Source: Marinagarivorans sp. (GTDB lineage Bacteria > Pseudomonadota > Gammaproteobacteria > Pseudomonadales > Cellvibrionaceae). From it: DNA of 64,000 nucleotides. A program made the translations under genes and the position numbers. The stretch is from NCBI GenBank assembly GCA_028281865.1, contig JANQJB010000092.1, positions 1 through 64,000 on the forward strand. Reading direction: 5' to 3'. The notes beneath the pieces were generated by a model. That model was not told where the DNA came from. It worked only from the letters and a program-made list of their open reading frames with translations, and searched no databases. Shown here in pieces: positions 10,229-20,136 of this stretch (positions within the stretch are counted from its first letter, which is position 1; each line of letters starts with the position of its first letter).

Positions 10229-11392
10229 ATGCAATATCCGGTATACCTCGATTACGCCGCCACAACTCCTTGCGATCAGCGGGTCGCTGAAAAAATGATG
10301 GCATATCTGACCGAAGATGGTGACTTTGGTAATGCAGCGTCACGTTCGCATTTATTCGGTTGGAAGGCCGAGGAGGCGGTCGAAAATGCCCGCGCCCAAG
10401 TCGCTGATCTTATCGGAGCTGATACGCGTGAAATTGTGTGGACGAGTGGGGCGACAGAAAGTGACAACTTGGCGATCAAAGGCATCGCATTTACGCGTAA
10501 AGATCGTGGCCGCCATATTGTAACCTCAAAAATTGAGCATAAAGCGGTGCTTGATGCATGTGCTTGGCTTGAAAGTCAGGGATTTGAAATTAGTTATCTC
10601 CAACCGACAGCAGAGGGCTTGATCACACCTGACTCTGTGGAGGCTGCTTTGCGTAGCGATACCATTTTAGTGTCATTGATGCATGTCAACAACGAATTGG
10701 GTACGTTGACTGATATTGCTGCAATTGGCCAAGAATGTCGCAAGCGCGATATTGCTTTGCATGTTGATGCTGCGCAAAGTGCTGCGCGAGAGTTCGTCGA
10801 TGTGGAGCAAATGCAGATCGATTTATTGTCGCTTTCTGCACACAAAATGTATGGCCCAAAGGGTATCGGAGCGCTTTATGTGCGACGCTCACCCGAAATA
10901 AAAGTTGCCGCGCAAATTCATGGTGGAGGACACGAGCGCGGAATGCGTTCTGGCACTTTGCCGACACACCAAATAGTGGGCTTGGGTGAAGCTGCTGAAA
11001 TTGCTAAAAAACAGAGGAAAAAAGACCGTATTGCACTCGCAGAGTTAAACGAACGCTTTCTTCAAAACGTATCAAAAATTGATGGTGTGAGTTTGAACGG
11101 CTCTCGACAGCAGCGAGCGCCCGGCATCGTAAACTTGAGTTTTGATGCGGTAGATGGCGAATCTTTGCTCATGGCTTTGCGCGAGCTTGCTATCTCAACG
11201 GGCTCTGCGTGTACCTCGGCTACTGTAGAACCTTCCTATGTTTTGACGGCAATGGGGCAGCCTCAAGAGCTCGCACAAAGCGCTTTGCGCTTCAGTTTTG
11301 GCCGTAAAACAAGTTGTGATGAAATCGATTATGCGGTTGAAAAATTAAGTGAAACCTTACAAAACATTCGTGCAACGAAAGCTTGGGGTTAA
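10229..11392 (+). CDS. iscS: IscS-type (class I) cysteine desulfurase
   Basis: PLP enzyme that takes sulfur from cysteine as an enzyme persulfide for cluster assembly. The 387-residue product shows YLDYAATTP at the N-terminus, the PLP-lysine motif [12 protein letters not shown], and the loop with catalytic Cys in [14 protein letters not shown], which places it with IscS/NifS rather than SufS. It lies 39 bp after iscR with AAGGTAAC before the ATG. A second, SufS-type desulfurase lies downstream in the same cluster, so two sulfur donors share one locus. It is slightly shorter than E. coli IscS (404). Confidence 0.93.
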   Translation: MQYPVYLDYAATTPCDQRVAEKMMAYLTEDGDFGNAASRSHLFGWKAEEAVENARAQVADLIGADTREIVWTSGATESDNLAIKGIAFTRKDRGRHIVTSKIEHKAVLDACAWLESQGFEISYLQPTAEGLITPDSVEAALRSDTILVSLMHVNNELGTLTDIAAIGQECRKRDIALHVDAAQSAAREFVDVEQMQIDLLSLSAHKMYGPKGIGALYVRRSPEIKVAAQIHGGGHERGMRSGTLPTHQIVGLGEAAEIAKKQRKKDRIALAELNERFLQNVSKIDGVSLNGSRQQRAPGIVNLSFDAVDGESLLMALRELAISTGSACTSATVEPSYVLTAMGQPQELAQSALRFSFGRKTSCDEIDYAVEKLSETLQNIRATKAWG

Positions 11393-11477
11393 TCGGCAAA
11401 TATCGGTCGGGCAAATAAGCTTCGTCAGTTAATAGCGCAATAAATTGTAATTGGATGTATTTAGAGGCAGACACCAA

Positions 11478-12917
11478 ATGTCGCAAGACGAGATAGGTAA
11501 ATTAATACAACAAGATTACTCAGCGGGTTTCGTAACGGAAATCGAAGCTGAGACCTTACCTCCAGGCTTGAATGAGGAGGTTATTACTTATATTTCTAAG
11601 AAAAAAAATGAGCCTGAATGGATGCTTCAATGGCGTTTGAAAGCTTTCGCAGCCTGGAAAGAAATGCACGAACCAGAGTGGGCTCACGTTAAGTACCCTA
11701 AAATTAATTTTCAAGATATCTCGTATTACTCGGCACCGAAGAGTCTCGAAGATAAGCCGAAGAGCTTGGATGAGGTCGATCCGGAGTTAATCGATACTTA
11801 CAATAAATTAGGTATTCCGTTGCATGAGCAAGAAGTACTCGCTGGTGTTGCTGTTGATGCAGTATTTGATTCTGTTTCGGTGGCGACGACTTTTCGCGAA
11901 AAATTAAAAGAAGCTGGTGTTATTTTTTGTTCGATATCTGAAGCAGTACACGAATATCCGGAATTAGTTCAGAAGTATCTCGGTAGTGTTGTACCGCAAA
12001 AAGATAATTTTTACGCGGCTCTTAACAGCGCAGTATTTAGTGATGGTTCTTTCGTCTATATTCCAAAAGGTGTTCGCTCGCCGATGGAACTTTCCACCTA
12101 CTTTCGTATTAATGAGTCGAAAACCGGCCAATTTGAGCGAACCTTAATTATTGCCGATGAGGGCAGCTACGTCAGTTATTTAGAGGGCTGTACTGCACCC
12201 ATGCGTGATGAAAATCAATTGCACGCGGCGGTTGTTGAATTAGTTGCGCTCGACAATGCGCAAATTAAATATTCGACTGTTCAGAATTGGTATCCTGGCG
12301 ATAAAGAGGGCAAGGGCGGTATCTATAATTTTGTTACAAAGCGGGGCGTCGCTAATAAGAATGCGCGTATCTCTTGGACGCAAGTTGAGACAGGTTCTGC
12401 AGTGACTTGGAAATATCCGAGCTGCATATTGAAGGGAGACAACAGTGTTGGTGAGTTTTACTCGGTTGCGTTGACCAATAATTTTCAGCAAGCAGATACC
12501 GGCACGAAAATGATTCACTTGGGTAAAAATACTAAGTCAACGATTATTTCAAAAGGTATTTCGGCAGGCAAAAGCTCTAACGCTTACCGTGGCCTCGTGC
12601 GTATGAATCCCCGTGCAGAAGGTGCTCGAAATTTCACTCAGTGTGATTCTCTTTTAATTGGCAGTAGTTGCGGCGCGCATACGTTTCCTTATATTGAAAG
12701 TAAAAACCCTTCAGCGATTATTGAACACGAGGCCACTACGTCAAAAGTCAGTGATGAACAATTGCATTTGTGCTTGCAGCGCGGAATCGATGCAGAAAAA
12801 GCCGTGTCGATGATCGTTAACGGTTTTTGCAAAGAGGTCTTTAAGGAATTGCCAATGGAATTTGCGGTTGAAGCGGGAAAACTGTTGGAAGTAAGTTTAG
12901 AAGGCGCTGTTGGTTAA
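11478..12917 (+). CDS. sufB: Fe-S scaffold subunit SufB
   Basis: Main scaffold of the SufBC2D complex on which clusters are built. About 479 residues. Family features include [16 protein letters not shown] near the N-terminus, [27 protein letters not shown], and the C-terminal [12 protein letters not shown] and [14 protein letters not shown] segments. The frame starts at a TTG (11451); ATG 11478 (MSQDEIGKL) is preferred, with GAGG 10 bp upstream. It is separated from iscS by 85 bp and followed closely by sufC, D and S. Confidence 0.97.
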   Translation: MSQDEIGKLIQQDYSAGFVTEIEAETLPPGLNEEVITYISKKKNEPEWMLQWRLKAFAAWKEMHEPEWAHVKYPKINFQDISYYSAPKSLEDKPKSLDEVDPELIDTYNKLGIPLHEQEVLAGVAVDAVFDSVSVATTFREKLKEAGVIFCSISEAVHEYPELVQKYLGSVVPQKDNFYAALNSAVFSDGSFVYIPKGVRSPMELSTYFRINESKTGQFERTLIIADEGSYVSYLEGCTAPMRDENQLHAAVVELVALDNAQIKYSTVQNWYPGDKEGKGGIYNFVTKRGVANKNARISWTQVETGSAVTWKYPSCILKGDNSVGEFYSVALTNNFQQADTGTKMIHLGKNTKSTIISKGISAGKSSNAYRGLVRMNPRAEGARNFTQCDSLLIGSSCGAHTFPYIESKNPSAIIEHEATTSKVSDEQLHLCLQRGIDAEKAVSMIVNGFCKEVFKELPMEFAVEAGKLLEVSLEGAVG

Positions 12918-12944
12918 AAGCAGATCCGGATGATTGGAGACGGC

Positions 12945-13694
12945 ATGTTATCAATTAACAATTTACACGTAAATGTTGAAGAAAAACCCATTTTAAAGGG
13001 GCTTTCGCTAGAGGTTAAACCTGGAGAAGTACATGCGATTATGGGCCCAAACGGTTCAGGCAAAAGTACAACCGGCCACGTACTGACGGGGCGAGAGGGT
13101 TATGATGTTACCTCTGGTGGAGTTTCTTTTTTAGGTAAAGATTTGTTAGCTCTGCCGATTGAAGAGCGAGCGCGTGAGGGCCTCTTTTTGGCTTTTCAGT
13201 ATCCGGTAGAAATACCTGGTGTTAGTAATATGGAGTTTTTGAAAGCGTCCGTCGATGCGCTGCGCTCTCACCAGGGGCTTGATTCACTAGATGCTGTTAC
13301 CTTTATGAAAAAAGCGCGTGAAGCGTGCAAAGCGGTTAAACTTGATCAGGCATTTTTAAAGCGCGGTGTTAATGAAGGTTTTTCAGGTGGAGAAAAAAAG
13401 CGCAATGAAATAATGCAAATGATGTTGTTGCAGCCTAAATTAGCCATTTTGGATGAGACGGATTCAGGTCTAGACATCGACGCACTGCAAGTTGTTGCTG
13501 AAGGTGTAAATTCATTGAGGTCAGACGACCGCGCTTTTATCGTTATTACGCATTACCAACGACTATTAAATTATATCGAGCCAGACTTCGTTCATGTGCT
13601 CGTCGACGGTAAAGTTGTTAAGTCGGGTGATCGCACATTAGCGCTTGAGCTTGAAGAAAAGGGCTATGGCTGGATCGAGAGCGAGGTTGCTTAG
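12945..13694 (+). CDS. sufC: Fe-S assembly ATPase SufC
   Basis: ABC-type ATPase that drives conformational change in SufBC2D. The 249-residue product has Walker A GPNGSGKST, a Q-loop region LAFQYPVEIPGVSN, the signature FSGGEKKRNEIMQM, Walker B LAILDETDSGLD, and the switch His in ITHYQRLL. An upstream ATG at 12930 is in frame, but GGAG at 12936-12939 is placed correctly for ATG 12945, which also gives the usual length of about 248. The stop overlaps the start region of sufD. Confidence 0.97.
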   Translation: MLSINNLHVNVEEKPILKGLSLEVKPGEVHAIMGPNGSGKSTTGHVLTGREGYDVTSGGVSFLGKDLLALPIEERAREGLFLAFQYPVEIPGVSNMEFLKASVDALRSHQGLDSLDAVTFMKKAREACKAVKLDQAFLKRGVNEGFSGGEKKRNEIMQMMLLQPKLAILDETDSGLDIDALQVVAEGVNSLRSDDRAFIVITHYQRLLNYIEPDFVHVLVDGKVVKSGDRTLALELEEKGYGWIESEVA

Positions 13695-13696
13695 TG

Positions 13697-14947
13697 ATGG
13701 GCCAAACGCAAAACTTATTTACGTGCAAAGCTAACTCGATATGCGATGGAAATTGGCGATTGCCCACGCGCAAAAACGAGTCTTGGCGTTATACAAGCGT
13801 TCAGTTACTCGAAAAGGCTAATTACCTTGCCCAACCTTTTGGGCCAACGCGCGAAAGCGTAGAGCCTTCTATTTACACTATTCCAAAACTTGATGCGTTT
13901 CAGCTAGTTTTTGTTGATGGCCAGTTGAATGCTGCGTTATCACAATTGACCCAACTCAATAACGAAAAAGGTGTAATTGCATCGCTGTTTTCTGAAGCAA
14001 ACAAAAACCTACAACAAATAATACGTTCCGCGGTAAATTCCTGCGTTGATTTGAGTAAACACCCTTTTGCGCTGCTAAACAATAATCAAACCCAGGAAGG
14101 CGTTTATGTCGCGATTGAAAAGGGCGTTCGACTTGAAAAACCTATTCAGGTTGTCAATTTAACAACCGAGCGTGAGAGTGAATATGGCGTTGCTCCTCGT
14201 TTGTTTGTTGATCTTGCCAAGCATGCTGAGGCAACAATTATTGAACATTTTCTAAGTATAGATGAAGAGCAAAATGCTTTTGTAAATGGGCTGACGGAAT
14301 TGCAACTAGCAGAAGGTTCGCGGCTCAATTATTATCGCTTAAATTTTGAGGATGGGGCTTCTCGTCATATAGCAGGTGTTCATGCTAACTTGGAAGACTC
14401 GGCCTATCTCAATTGTTTTTGCATGTCTCTTGGCGGAAGCCTGAAGCGTTTCGATGTGAATACAAATTTTAACGGTGCAGCTGCGCATTGTGAATTAAAC
14501 GGTATATATTTGCCGCGGGGAAATCAACACATCGACTTTCATACTTGTGTAGAGCATGCGGTTCCTCGGTGTTCAAGCGAACAAAATTTTCGTGGAATTG
14601 TGGCTGATAGTGCTCGCGCGGTATTTAACGGCCGAATCCATATTCATGAAAAAGCGCCCCATACGAGCGCTCATATGAATAATCGCAACCTGTTGACCAG
14701 TAATAAAGCGGAAGTCGATACCAAGCCTGAATTAGAAATCTACACGGACGATGTCCAGTGTTCACATGGTGCAACGGTGGCACAATTAGATAGTGAAGCC
14801 ATCGCGTATTTGCAATCGCGAGGAATAGAATTATCGCAGGCAAGAAGAATGCTGAGCTTTGGTTTTATCAATCAGCTTATCGAAAATTTAGACCATCAAG
14901 CGATGACAGAATATTTGCGCCCTGTTACAACTGAGTTTTTTAAATAA
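13697..14947 (+). CDS. sufD: Fe-S assembly protein SufD
   Basis: SufB paralogue that pairs with it in the scaffold complex. About 416 residues with the diverged N-terminal half expected of SufD (ESWRYTSVQLLEKANYL) and a conserved beta-helix core near the C-terminus: FRGIVADSARAVFNGRIHI, TKPELEIYTDDVQCSHGAT and LSFGFINQLIENL. A GTG at 13694 overlapping the sufC stop is an alternative start one codon earlier. Its TAA overlaps the ATG of sufS, indicating translational coupling. Confidence 0.96.
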   Translation: MGQTQNLFTCKANSICDGNWRLPTRKNESWRYTSVQLLEKANYLAQPFGPTRESVEPSIYTIPKLDAFQLVFVDGQLNAALSQLTQLNNEKGVIASLFSEANKNLQQIIRSAVNSCVDLSKHPFALLNNNQTQEGVYVAIEKGVRLEKPIQVVNLTTERESEYGVAPRLFVDLAKHAEATIIEHFLSIDEEQNAFVNGLTELQLAEGSRLNYYRLNFEDGASRHIAGVHANLEDSAYLNCFCMSLGGSLKRFDVNTNFNGAAAHCELNGIYLPRGNQHIDFHTCVEHAVPRCSSEQNFRGIVADSARAVFNGRIHIHEKAPHTSAHMNNRNLLTSNKAEVDTKPELEIYTDDVQCSHGATVAQLDSEAIAYLQSRGIELSQARRMLSFGFINQLIENLDHQAMTEYLRPVTTEFFK

Positions 14948-16194
14948 TGCTGTCTACCTTATCAAAAGAAAAGCGCTCTTTTAATGTAGAGGAAATACGT
15001 AAAGATTTTCCGATACTTGAACAGCAGGTAAATGGATATCCACTGGTTTATCTCGATAATGCAGCCACCACGCAAAAACCTAATGCTGTAATCGATGCGA
15101 TAAGCCGCTATTATCGAACAATAAACGCTAATGTTCACCGAGGCGCACACTCTTTAAGTGATGCTGCTACGCAGGAGTTCGAGGCTGCTCGCAGTACGCT
15201 GGCAAATTTTGTCAATAGCCCCGCTCCAGAACAAATAATTTGGACGCGTGGTACGACGGAGGCGATCAATTTAATTGCCCACTGCTGGGGCAGGGCAAAT
15301 CTTGCAAAGGGCGATAGAATACTTGTTTCAGAATTAGAGCATCATTCGAATATTGTTCCTTGGCAGCTGGTCTGTGAGGAAAAAGGTGCGCGTGTGGAAC
15401 CTGTGCGCGTAAATCAAAATGGAGAAATTGATCTCGAGGACTTTCATCGCTTGTTAGACGAACGTGTGCGTCTTGTCTCCATTAATCATGTATCAAATGT
15501 ATTGGGAAGTGTTAACCCGGTAAAAACAATAATAGATTCTGCTCATTCGGTGGGAGCGCTTTGTGTCATTGATGGCGCGCAAGCTGTTTCGCATTTTCCA
15601 GTTGATGTTCAAGTATTAAATTGCGATTTTTATTGCTTCTCTGCACATAAATTGTTTGGCCCGACCGGTATTGGCGTGTTATGGGGACGCAAGCAATTAC
15701 TTGAATCCATGCCACCTTATCAAGGTGGCGGCGAAATGATTGAGCAGGTCAGTTTTAGTGGTACAACATTTAACGGTTTACCATACAAATTTGAGGCTGG
15801 CACGCCAGATATAGCGGGTGCTATAGGCTTTAAAGCAGCAGTGGATTATTTAAGCGTATTTGACCGCGCTGAACTTGAGGCTCATGAATACTCGCTGCTG
15901 CAGTACTGTATTGAATTAGGCCGGGCATTTGAAAGTATAAAACGCATTGGTACAAGCGATACTCAAGTGGGTGTTTACAGCTTTTTGTTAGACGGGTGCC
16001 ACCCAGCCGATGTCGGTACATTGCTTGATCAGCAAGGAATTGCAGTTCGTACGGGTCATCATTGCGCGCAACCGTTAATGAAAGTATTTTCGATTCCGGG
16101 TACTGTTAGAGCATCTTTTTCGATTTACAACACACATGCAGAAATTGATAGATTGTTTGCTGGCTTGGAAAAGGCAAGAAAATTTTTGCAGTGA
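14947..16194 (+). CDS. sufS: SufS-type (class II) cysteine desulfurase
   Basis: PLP-dependent desulfurase that passes sulfur to SufE. The 415-residue product contains VYLDNAATTQKP, NVHRGAHSLSDAAT, the PLP lysine in FSAHKLFGPTGIGVLWG, and the catalytic Cys in RTGHHCAQPLM. This group-II context differs from the GSACTS loop of the upstream iscS. Overlaps the sufD stop by one base. Its expected partner SufE is encoded at the end of the cluster. Confidence 0.97.
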   Translation: MLSTLSKEKRSFNVEEIRKDFPILEQQVNGYPLVYLDNAATTQKPNAVIDAISRYYRTINANVHRGAHSLSDAATQEFEAARSTLANFVNSPAPEQIIWTRGTTEAINLIAHCWGRANLAKGDRILVSELEHHSNIVPWQLVCEEKGARVEPVRVNQNGEIDLEDFHRLLDERVRLVSINHVSNVLGSVNPVKTIIDSAHSVGALCVIDGAQAVSHFPVDVQVLNCDFYCFSAHKLFGPTGIGVLWGRKQLLESMPPYQGGGEMIEQVSFSGTTFNGLPYKFEAGTPDIAGAIGFKAAVDYLSVFDRAELEAHEYSLLQYCIELGRAFESIKRIGTSDTQVGVYSFLLDGCHPADVGTLLDQQGIAVRTGHHCAQPLMKVFSIPGTVRASFSIYNTHAEIDRLFAGLEKARKFLQ

Positions 16195-16227
16195 CAAAAG
16201 GTGAGAAATAGCTAAAGGTGGGAAATT

Positions 16228-16578
16228 ATGAGTGTTAAAACATTTGATGCATCTCAACCTGTCATAGTGACTTCCGAGGCAGCGATGCATTTTGCCGATC
16301 AGTTAAAAAATAATGGTGGTAGTGCAATTCGCTTAAGTTTGAAAGAAGCAGGTTGTACGGGATTTAAATATGTGATTGAACCGGTCGATATGCAAGAAAA
16401 AGGTGATATTGAAGTTAGGTTAGAGAATGCGGTTAAAGTATTTATTGATGCAAAACATCTGGACGCGTTTAAAGGCATGAAAATAGATTACGTCAAGCAG
16501 GGGTTAAACTATATTCTCGAATTGAAAAACCCAAACGTTAAAGAAGCGTGTGGTTGCGGCGAAAGTTTTAACGTTTAA
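16228..16578 (+). CDS. sufA: A-type Fe-S carrier protein (SufA/IscA family)
   Basis: HesB/IscA-type carrier that receives clusters and delivers them to apo-proteins. The 116-residue product has the three family cysteines: one in KEAGCTGFKY and two in EACGCGESF at the C-terminus. The position between sufS and sufT suggests SufA rather than IscA or ErpA, but sequence alone does not settle which. Preceded by GGTGGG upstream of ATG 16228. Confidence 0.93.
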   Translation: MSVKTFDASQPVIVTSEAAMHFADQLKNNGGSAIRLSLKEAGCTGFKYVIEPVDMQEKGDIEVRLENAVKVFIDAKHLDAFKGMKIDYVKQGLNYILELKNPNVKEACGCGESFNV

Positions 16579-16608
16579 TAGAATGTTTTTTTGTGTCTGA
16601 GCAACGTT

Positions 16609-17145
16609 ATGTCTGAACAACGCATTGTTACTACCGTGAGAGATTGTCCCGCACGTTTGGTCCCGGTCGGTGACCCAATTACCATTCCTGCTGACACTTT
16701 TGTGACAATTACACAATCTTTGGGCGGCAATTACACCCTAGTTTACAAAGGCAACATGGTCCGTGTTGATGGCACAGATGCAGATGCATTGGGCTTAGAA
16801 AAATTTCAGTTAAGTTTTGAAACACCTGCCAACGATCAAATTGACGAAGAACAAATTTGGCAGGCACTTGAAACCGTGTATGATCCTGAAATTCCGGTAA
16901 ACCTAAAAAGTTTAGGCTTGATCTATGATGTGGTTGCGGAAGAAAAAACTAAAACAGTTAACATCAAGATGACTCTAACTGCTCCCGGCTGTGGGATGGG
17001 GCCGGTTTTGGTGGATGATGTCAAATATCGTGTTGGGCTTGTACCCAACGTTAAAAATGTAGAGGTCGAACTTGTATTCGACCCGCCTTGGAATCGCGAA
17101 ATGATGTCTGAAGAGGCTCAGCTTGAAACAGGTATGTTTTTTTAG
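16609..17145 (+). CDS. sufT: SufT, MIP18/DUF59-family Fe-S maturation factor
   Basis: Auxiliary factor in cluster maturation or transfer, not part of the scaffold. The 178-residue product joins an N-terminal SufT-specific domain to a C-terminal DUF59/MIP18 domain with YDPEIPVNLKSLGLIYDV and LTAPGCGMGPVLVDDV (conserved Cys). The frame opens at TTG 16591, but ATG 16609 (MSEQRIVTTV) is a more likely start. It lies 30 bp after sufA and 13 bp before sufE. Confidence 0.93.
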   Translation: MSEQRIVTTVRDCPARLVPVGDPITIPADTFVTITQSLGGNYTLVYKGNMVRVDGTDADALGLEKFQLSFETPANDQIDEEQIWQALETVYDPEIPVNLKSLGLIYDVVAEEKTKTVNIKMTLTAPGCGMGPVLVDDVKYRVGLVPNVKNVEVELVFDPPWNREMMSEEAQLETGMFF

Positions 17146-17158
17146 TTTAGGTGAATAA

Positions 17159-17572
17159 ATGGAAAACCCTTTTGGTACGAATATTTCGTCGCAAGACATA
17201 TTGGAGTCACTAAATTTTTTTGATGACTGGGAACAGCGCTATAGTTACATTATTGAGCTCGGACGCGAATTGCCTCCGATGGCAGAAGATAAAAAAACTG
17301 AAAAAAATATAGTGCGAGGTTGCCAAAGTCAGGTCTGGCTAGATTACGAAATAATTGATGGCAAAGTACACCTGCAGGCCGACAGCGACGCATTTATAGT
17401 GAAAGGTTTGCTTGGGCTGATATTAGCGGCGTACAACAATAAGACCTTAGATCAAATAAATGAATTCGATATTGACCAATACTTCCTTGATCTCGGTTTA
17501 GAAAAACATTTAAGTCCAATTCGTGGCAACGGGTTAAAAGCTATGGTTGCTAAAATAAAAAGCTTTAACTAG
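17159..17572 (+). CDS. sufE: Sulfur acceptor protein SufE
   Basis: Accepts persulfide sulfur from SufS and stimulates its activity. The 137-residue product is the usual size, with the sulfur-accepting Cys in NIVRGCQSQVWLDYE and family motifs DWEQRYSYIIELGRELPPM and FLDLGLEKHLSPIRGNGLKAM. It is the last gene of the iron-sulfur cluster and is followed by a 620-bp gap, so the transcription unit probably ends here. Confidence 0.96.
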   Translation: MENPFGTNISSQDILESLNFFDDWEQRYSYIIELGRELPPMAEDKKTEKNIVRGCQSQVWLDYEIIDGKVHLQADSDAFIVKGLLGLILAAYNNKTLDQINEFDIDQYFLDLGLEKHLSPIRGNGLKAMVAKIKSFN

Positions 17573-18192
17573 TCGACATCGCACACCTTCGCCCTATATC
17601 TACAAATAGCTTGTTTTTTATACAAATTACTTGCTTCGAAAAGTCGCCAGCGTGAATCTACTCTGCAAGGTAAGTCAGCCTTTATATTTCAAATAACCCG
17701 TGTTTGGTAAGGGCTTGCTGAACTTGTCTGCCATGCTCTTGTGTTATTTCGTTAATCACTCTTTGTTTATACACAATATATTGTGATCAAGTGCAAAAAA
17801 AGAAATTCTGGTTATTAGCGTATTCATTGAGAGCTATTACTATAGGTTGTTAGTAATGTTGATCTATTACTAGATTTTATTACGCTAATAGTCATAACGA
17901 TATTAAGCGGATTAATGGTGCGTGAGCTTACACAACAAAAACTACAAAAAAAGAATAAAAGTCTAACTATATTATCACTTTATAGAATAAACATAAGCTC
18001 CATAATCATGCAATCGACGACCGGAAGGTGACTCCCGGAAGATTTAAGCTAATTGATTGTCGTTGTTGATAGCGTTGTTAAAAATAAAAAGGTGTCGTTA
18101 TTAGTGCGCTGGATGGTTCGTGCGAGCGAACAGTTGAGTGCATTGTTTGTTAACCAACGTTAACTAACTTTAACAATCGTCTGGAGAGAATA
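17573..18192. other. 620-bp intergenic region with nested palindromes
   Basis: No ORF is supported. The stretch is AT-rich and holds symmetric sequence: the perfect 14-bp palindrome CACAATATATTGTG (17772-17785), and an outer pair TATTAGCGTA (17813-17822)/TACGCTAATA (17881-17890) enclosing ATTACTA, TAGTAAT and ATTACTA starting exactly 15 bp apart (17836, 17851, 17866). These look like regulator sites for the following lipoprotein gene. No clear terminator for sufE was found. Confidence 0.6.
17813..17890. promoter_or_regulatory. Candidate operator array (nested inverted repeats)
   Basis: A perfect 10-bp inverted repeat (17813-17822 with 17881-17890) brackets three 7-bp elements of alternating orientation at a 15-bp period. 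Regular phasing and nested symmetry suggest cooperative protein binding; a DNA cruciform is the alternative. The regulator is unknown. Confidence 0.45.
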
Positions 18193-20109
18193 ATGTTAAA
18201 GCACATTTTGTTAGTTATGCTTGCTCTTGTTGTTGCAGCTTGTGGCGGGGTGGAGGAACCTTCTTCTTCCAGCAGTTCATCGTCAAGCTCATCATCTTCT
18301 TCCGGTTCATCAGGGAATTTGAGCAAAACAGGCCAAGAATTATATTTTGATAAAGGTTTAATCGCTCCAGACTCACTATCTTGTGCGGATTGTCACGCAC
18401 CCGATGGTTCGGGCGTAATCAATTTTGCCGAAGTACCATTAACCGAGTGCCGTAACTGTGACACTTTGGAGGACATGGTCGATTACATCAGCAGGACTAT
18501 GCCACGAGGCAGCCCTTCTTCTTGTATTGGCGAATGTGCCGAAAAAACCGGCGAATTCATCTTTAGAACCATTCTCGGCAGAGATCCAGATGCTGTCGTA
18601 GATTGTAATTCCGTTCCTCCAGTCGCTTCTTCTCCGCGGCGCTTGAACAAAATGGAAATTGCGAATGCATTTAACGATGTATTTGGTGCTGGCTACGACG
18701 CGCTTGCAAACGGCCTTTCCGATACTGCGGAAATCTCGTTTGGTTCGATTACTACAATTGGATCTCAGCAAGTTGCAACAACTGAATTTGTACGCAAACT
18801 CCTCGATGCGGGTGTTGCTGCTGCCGAGGAAGTAATCAGCGCTGGGGTTATTTCAGCAGATACAAATCAGCAAGCGGTGAATCGTTTACTTCCCTACGCG
18901 CGCTTGATGTTCCGTCGCGATTTAAATAATGAAGAAATTGCAGAATTGACCCAAAAAGTTCAAGATGGTGCTCAAGGCTTTGATGCTACTGCTGGGTTAA
19001 AATCTGGCATTCTCTACCTTATTACCAGTGCAGAGTTCCTGTTTGTGGTGCCCGAAGCGCCGATTACTAGCGAGCGTCGTTTGACTGGCCGAGAGTTAGC
19101 TGAGCGTTTGGCTCTGACATTATGGCGATCAATCCCAGATTCCAATTTATTGGACGACGCAGAGAACGGAACGCTCGATAACGATTCTGGATTGAATACC
19201 GTTGTTAACCGCATGATGTCGGATAATAAGTTTTCCAGAATGTTAGAAGACTTCCCTGACCAGTGGCTTGCCTTGAGAGCATTAGGTGGAAATGTTTCTC
19301 CTACTGACGGAATTAACGCACAAGAGTGGGAGTTGTTGCGTAAAGACTTCCGCACAGAAACCTCTATGCTCGTGCAGAATGTTATCGAGAATAACAAGCC
19401 CTACAACGAAATGTTTACTGCTGACTACACATTCTTGAATCAGCGGCTCGCCAGCTTTTACGGTATTCCATCAAATGCGTCCAACAACAATAATTTTGTG
19501 ATGACCAATTACCCTGCCGATAGTGCGCGTATTGGTATCTTGTCTCATGCGTCAACGCTATCTGCTCGCTCGGATGGAGAAGACGCACCAATTGCGTTCC
19601 GCGGCGATACAATGATGGGCTTTAGCTGTGAAGATTCTGTTCCTCCTGAGCTTCCCGAAGCTATTGAGGAGAACCGCGCACTTAATACGTGGGTAGAAAA
19701 ATTAGCTGCGCGTAAAGCAAACGCTTTATGTGACGATTGCCATCGTACGCTGGATCCTGCAGGTTGGGCGTTCTCTGTATTCGATCATATGGGTCGCGAC
19801 GCGACGGTCGATCCTGACGGAAACCCAACTATTGTTCCTACGGGTACTATTTTCGACCAGGCTTTCGACGGCCCGCGTGAATTTGTGAACATTCTAATGG
19901 ATGAGGGAGCGTTTGATTTTTGTATGGCTCAGTACTTTTTGACTTACTCGCTTGGACGCATTACGGATTATCGAGAAAACGACGCCAGGTGTGCGATCGA
20001 TTCAGCGCAAGCTCAGTCTAAAAACGGCGCTGGCGAAGTTTTGATGAAGGACTATATTCAAGCCTTGATGACAAGCAAGGCCTTTACTCGAACTGCCCTT
20101 AGCAACTAA
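18193..20109 (+). CDS. DUF1592-family multidomain cytochrome-type lipoprotein (copy 1)
   Basis: Predicted lipoprotein of 638 residues, function unknown. A lipobox VVAAC (Cys17) is followed by a poly-Ser linker (about 24-40) and a heme-binding motif CADCH (64-68). Then come the planctomycete-type modules: DUF1587 (RRLNKMEIANAFNDVFG), DUF1595 (LMFRRDLNNEEIAEL to SAEFLF), DUF1592 (RRLTGRELAERLALTLW), DUF1588 with a second CxxCH (CDDCH, 513-517, in a DPAGWAF context) and DUF1585 (FLTYSLGR). Such proteins are thought to be exported and possibly heme-bearing, but no activity is known to me. GGAGAG precedes the ATG. It pairs with the DUF1552 gene 27 bp downstream and has a paralogue at 50196. Confidence 0.9.
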   Translation: MLKHILLVMLALVVAACGGVEEPSSSSSSSSSSSSSSGSSGNLSKTGQELYFDKGLIAPDSLSCADCHAPDGSGVINFAEVPLTECRNCDTLEDMVDYISRTMPRGSPSSCIGECAEKTGEFIFRTILGRDPDAVVDCNSVPPVASSPRRLNKMEIANAFNDVFGAGYDALANGLSDTAEISFGSITTIGSQQVATTEFVRKLLDAGVAAAEEVISAGVISADTNQQAVNRLLPYARLMFRRDLNNEEIAELTQKVQDGAQGFDATAGLKSGILYLITSAEFLFVVPEAPITSERRLTGRELAERLALTLWRSIPDSNLLDDAENGTLDNDSGLNTVVNRMMSDNKFSRMLEDFPDQWLALRALGGNVSPTDGINAQEWELLRKDFRTETSMLVQNVIENNKPYNEMFTADYTFLNQRLASFYGIPSNASNNNNFVMTNYPADSARIGILSHASTLSARSDGEDAPIAFRGDTMMGFSCEDSVPPELPEAIEENRALNTWVEKLAARKANALCDDCHRTLDPAGWAFSVFDHMGRDATVDPDGNPTIVPTGTIFDQAFDGPREFVNILMDEGAFDFCMAQYFLTYSLGRITDYRENDARCAIDSAQAQSKNGAGEVLMKDYIQALMTSKAFTRTALSN

Positions 20110-20136
20110 ACGTTAAAAAGAATTGGAGTTGAGATT

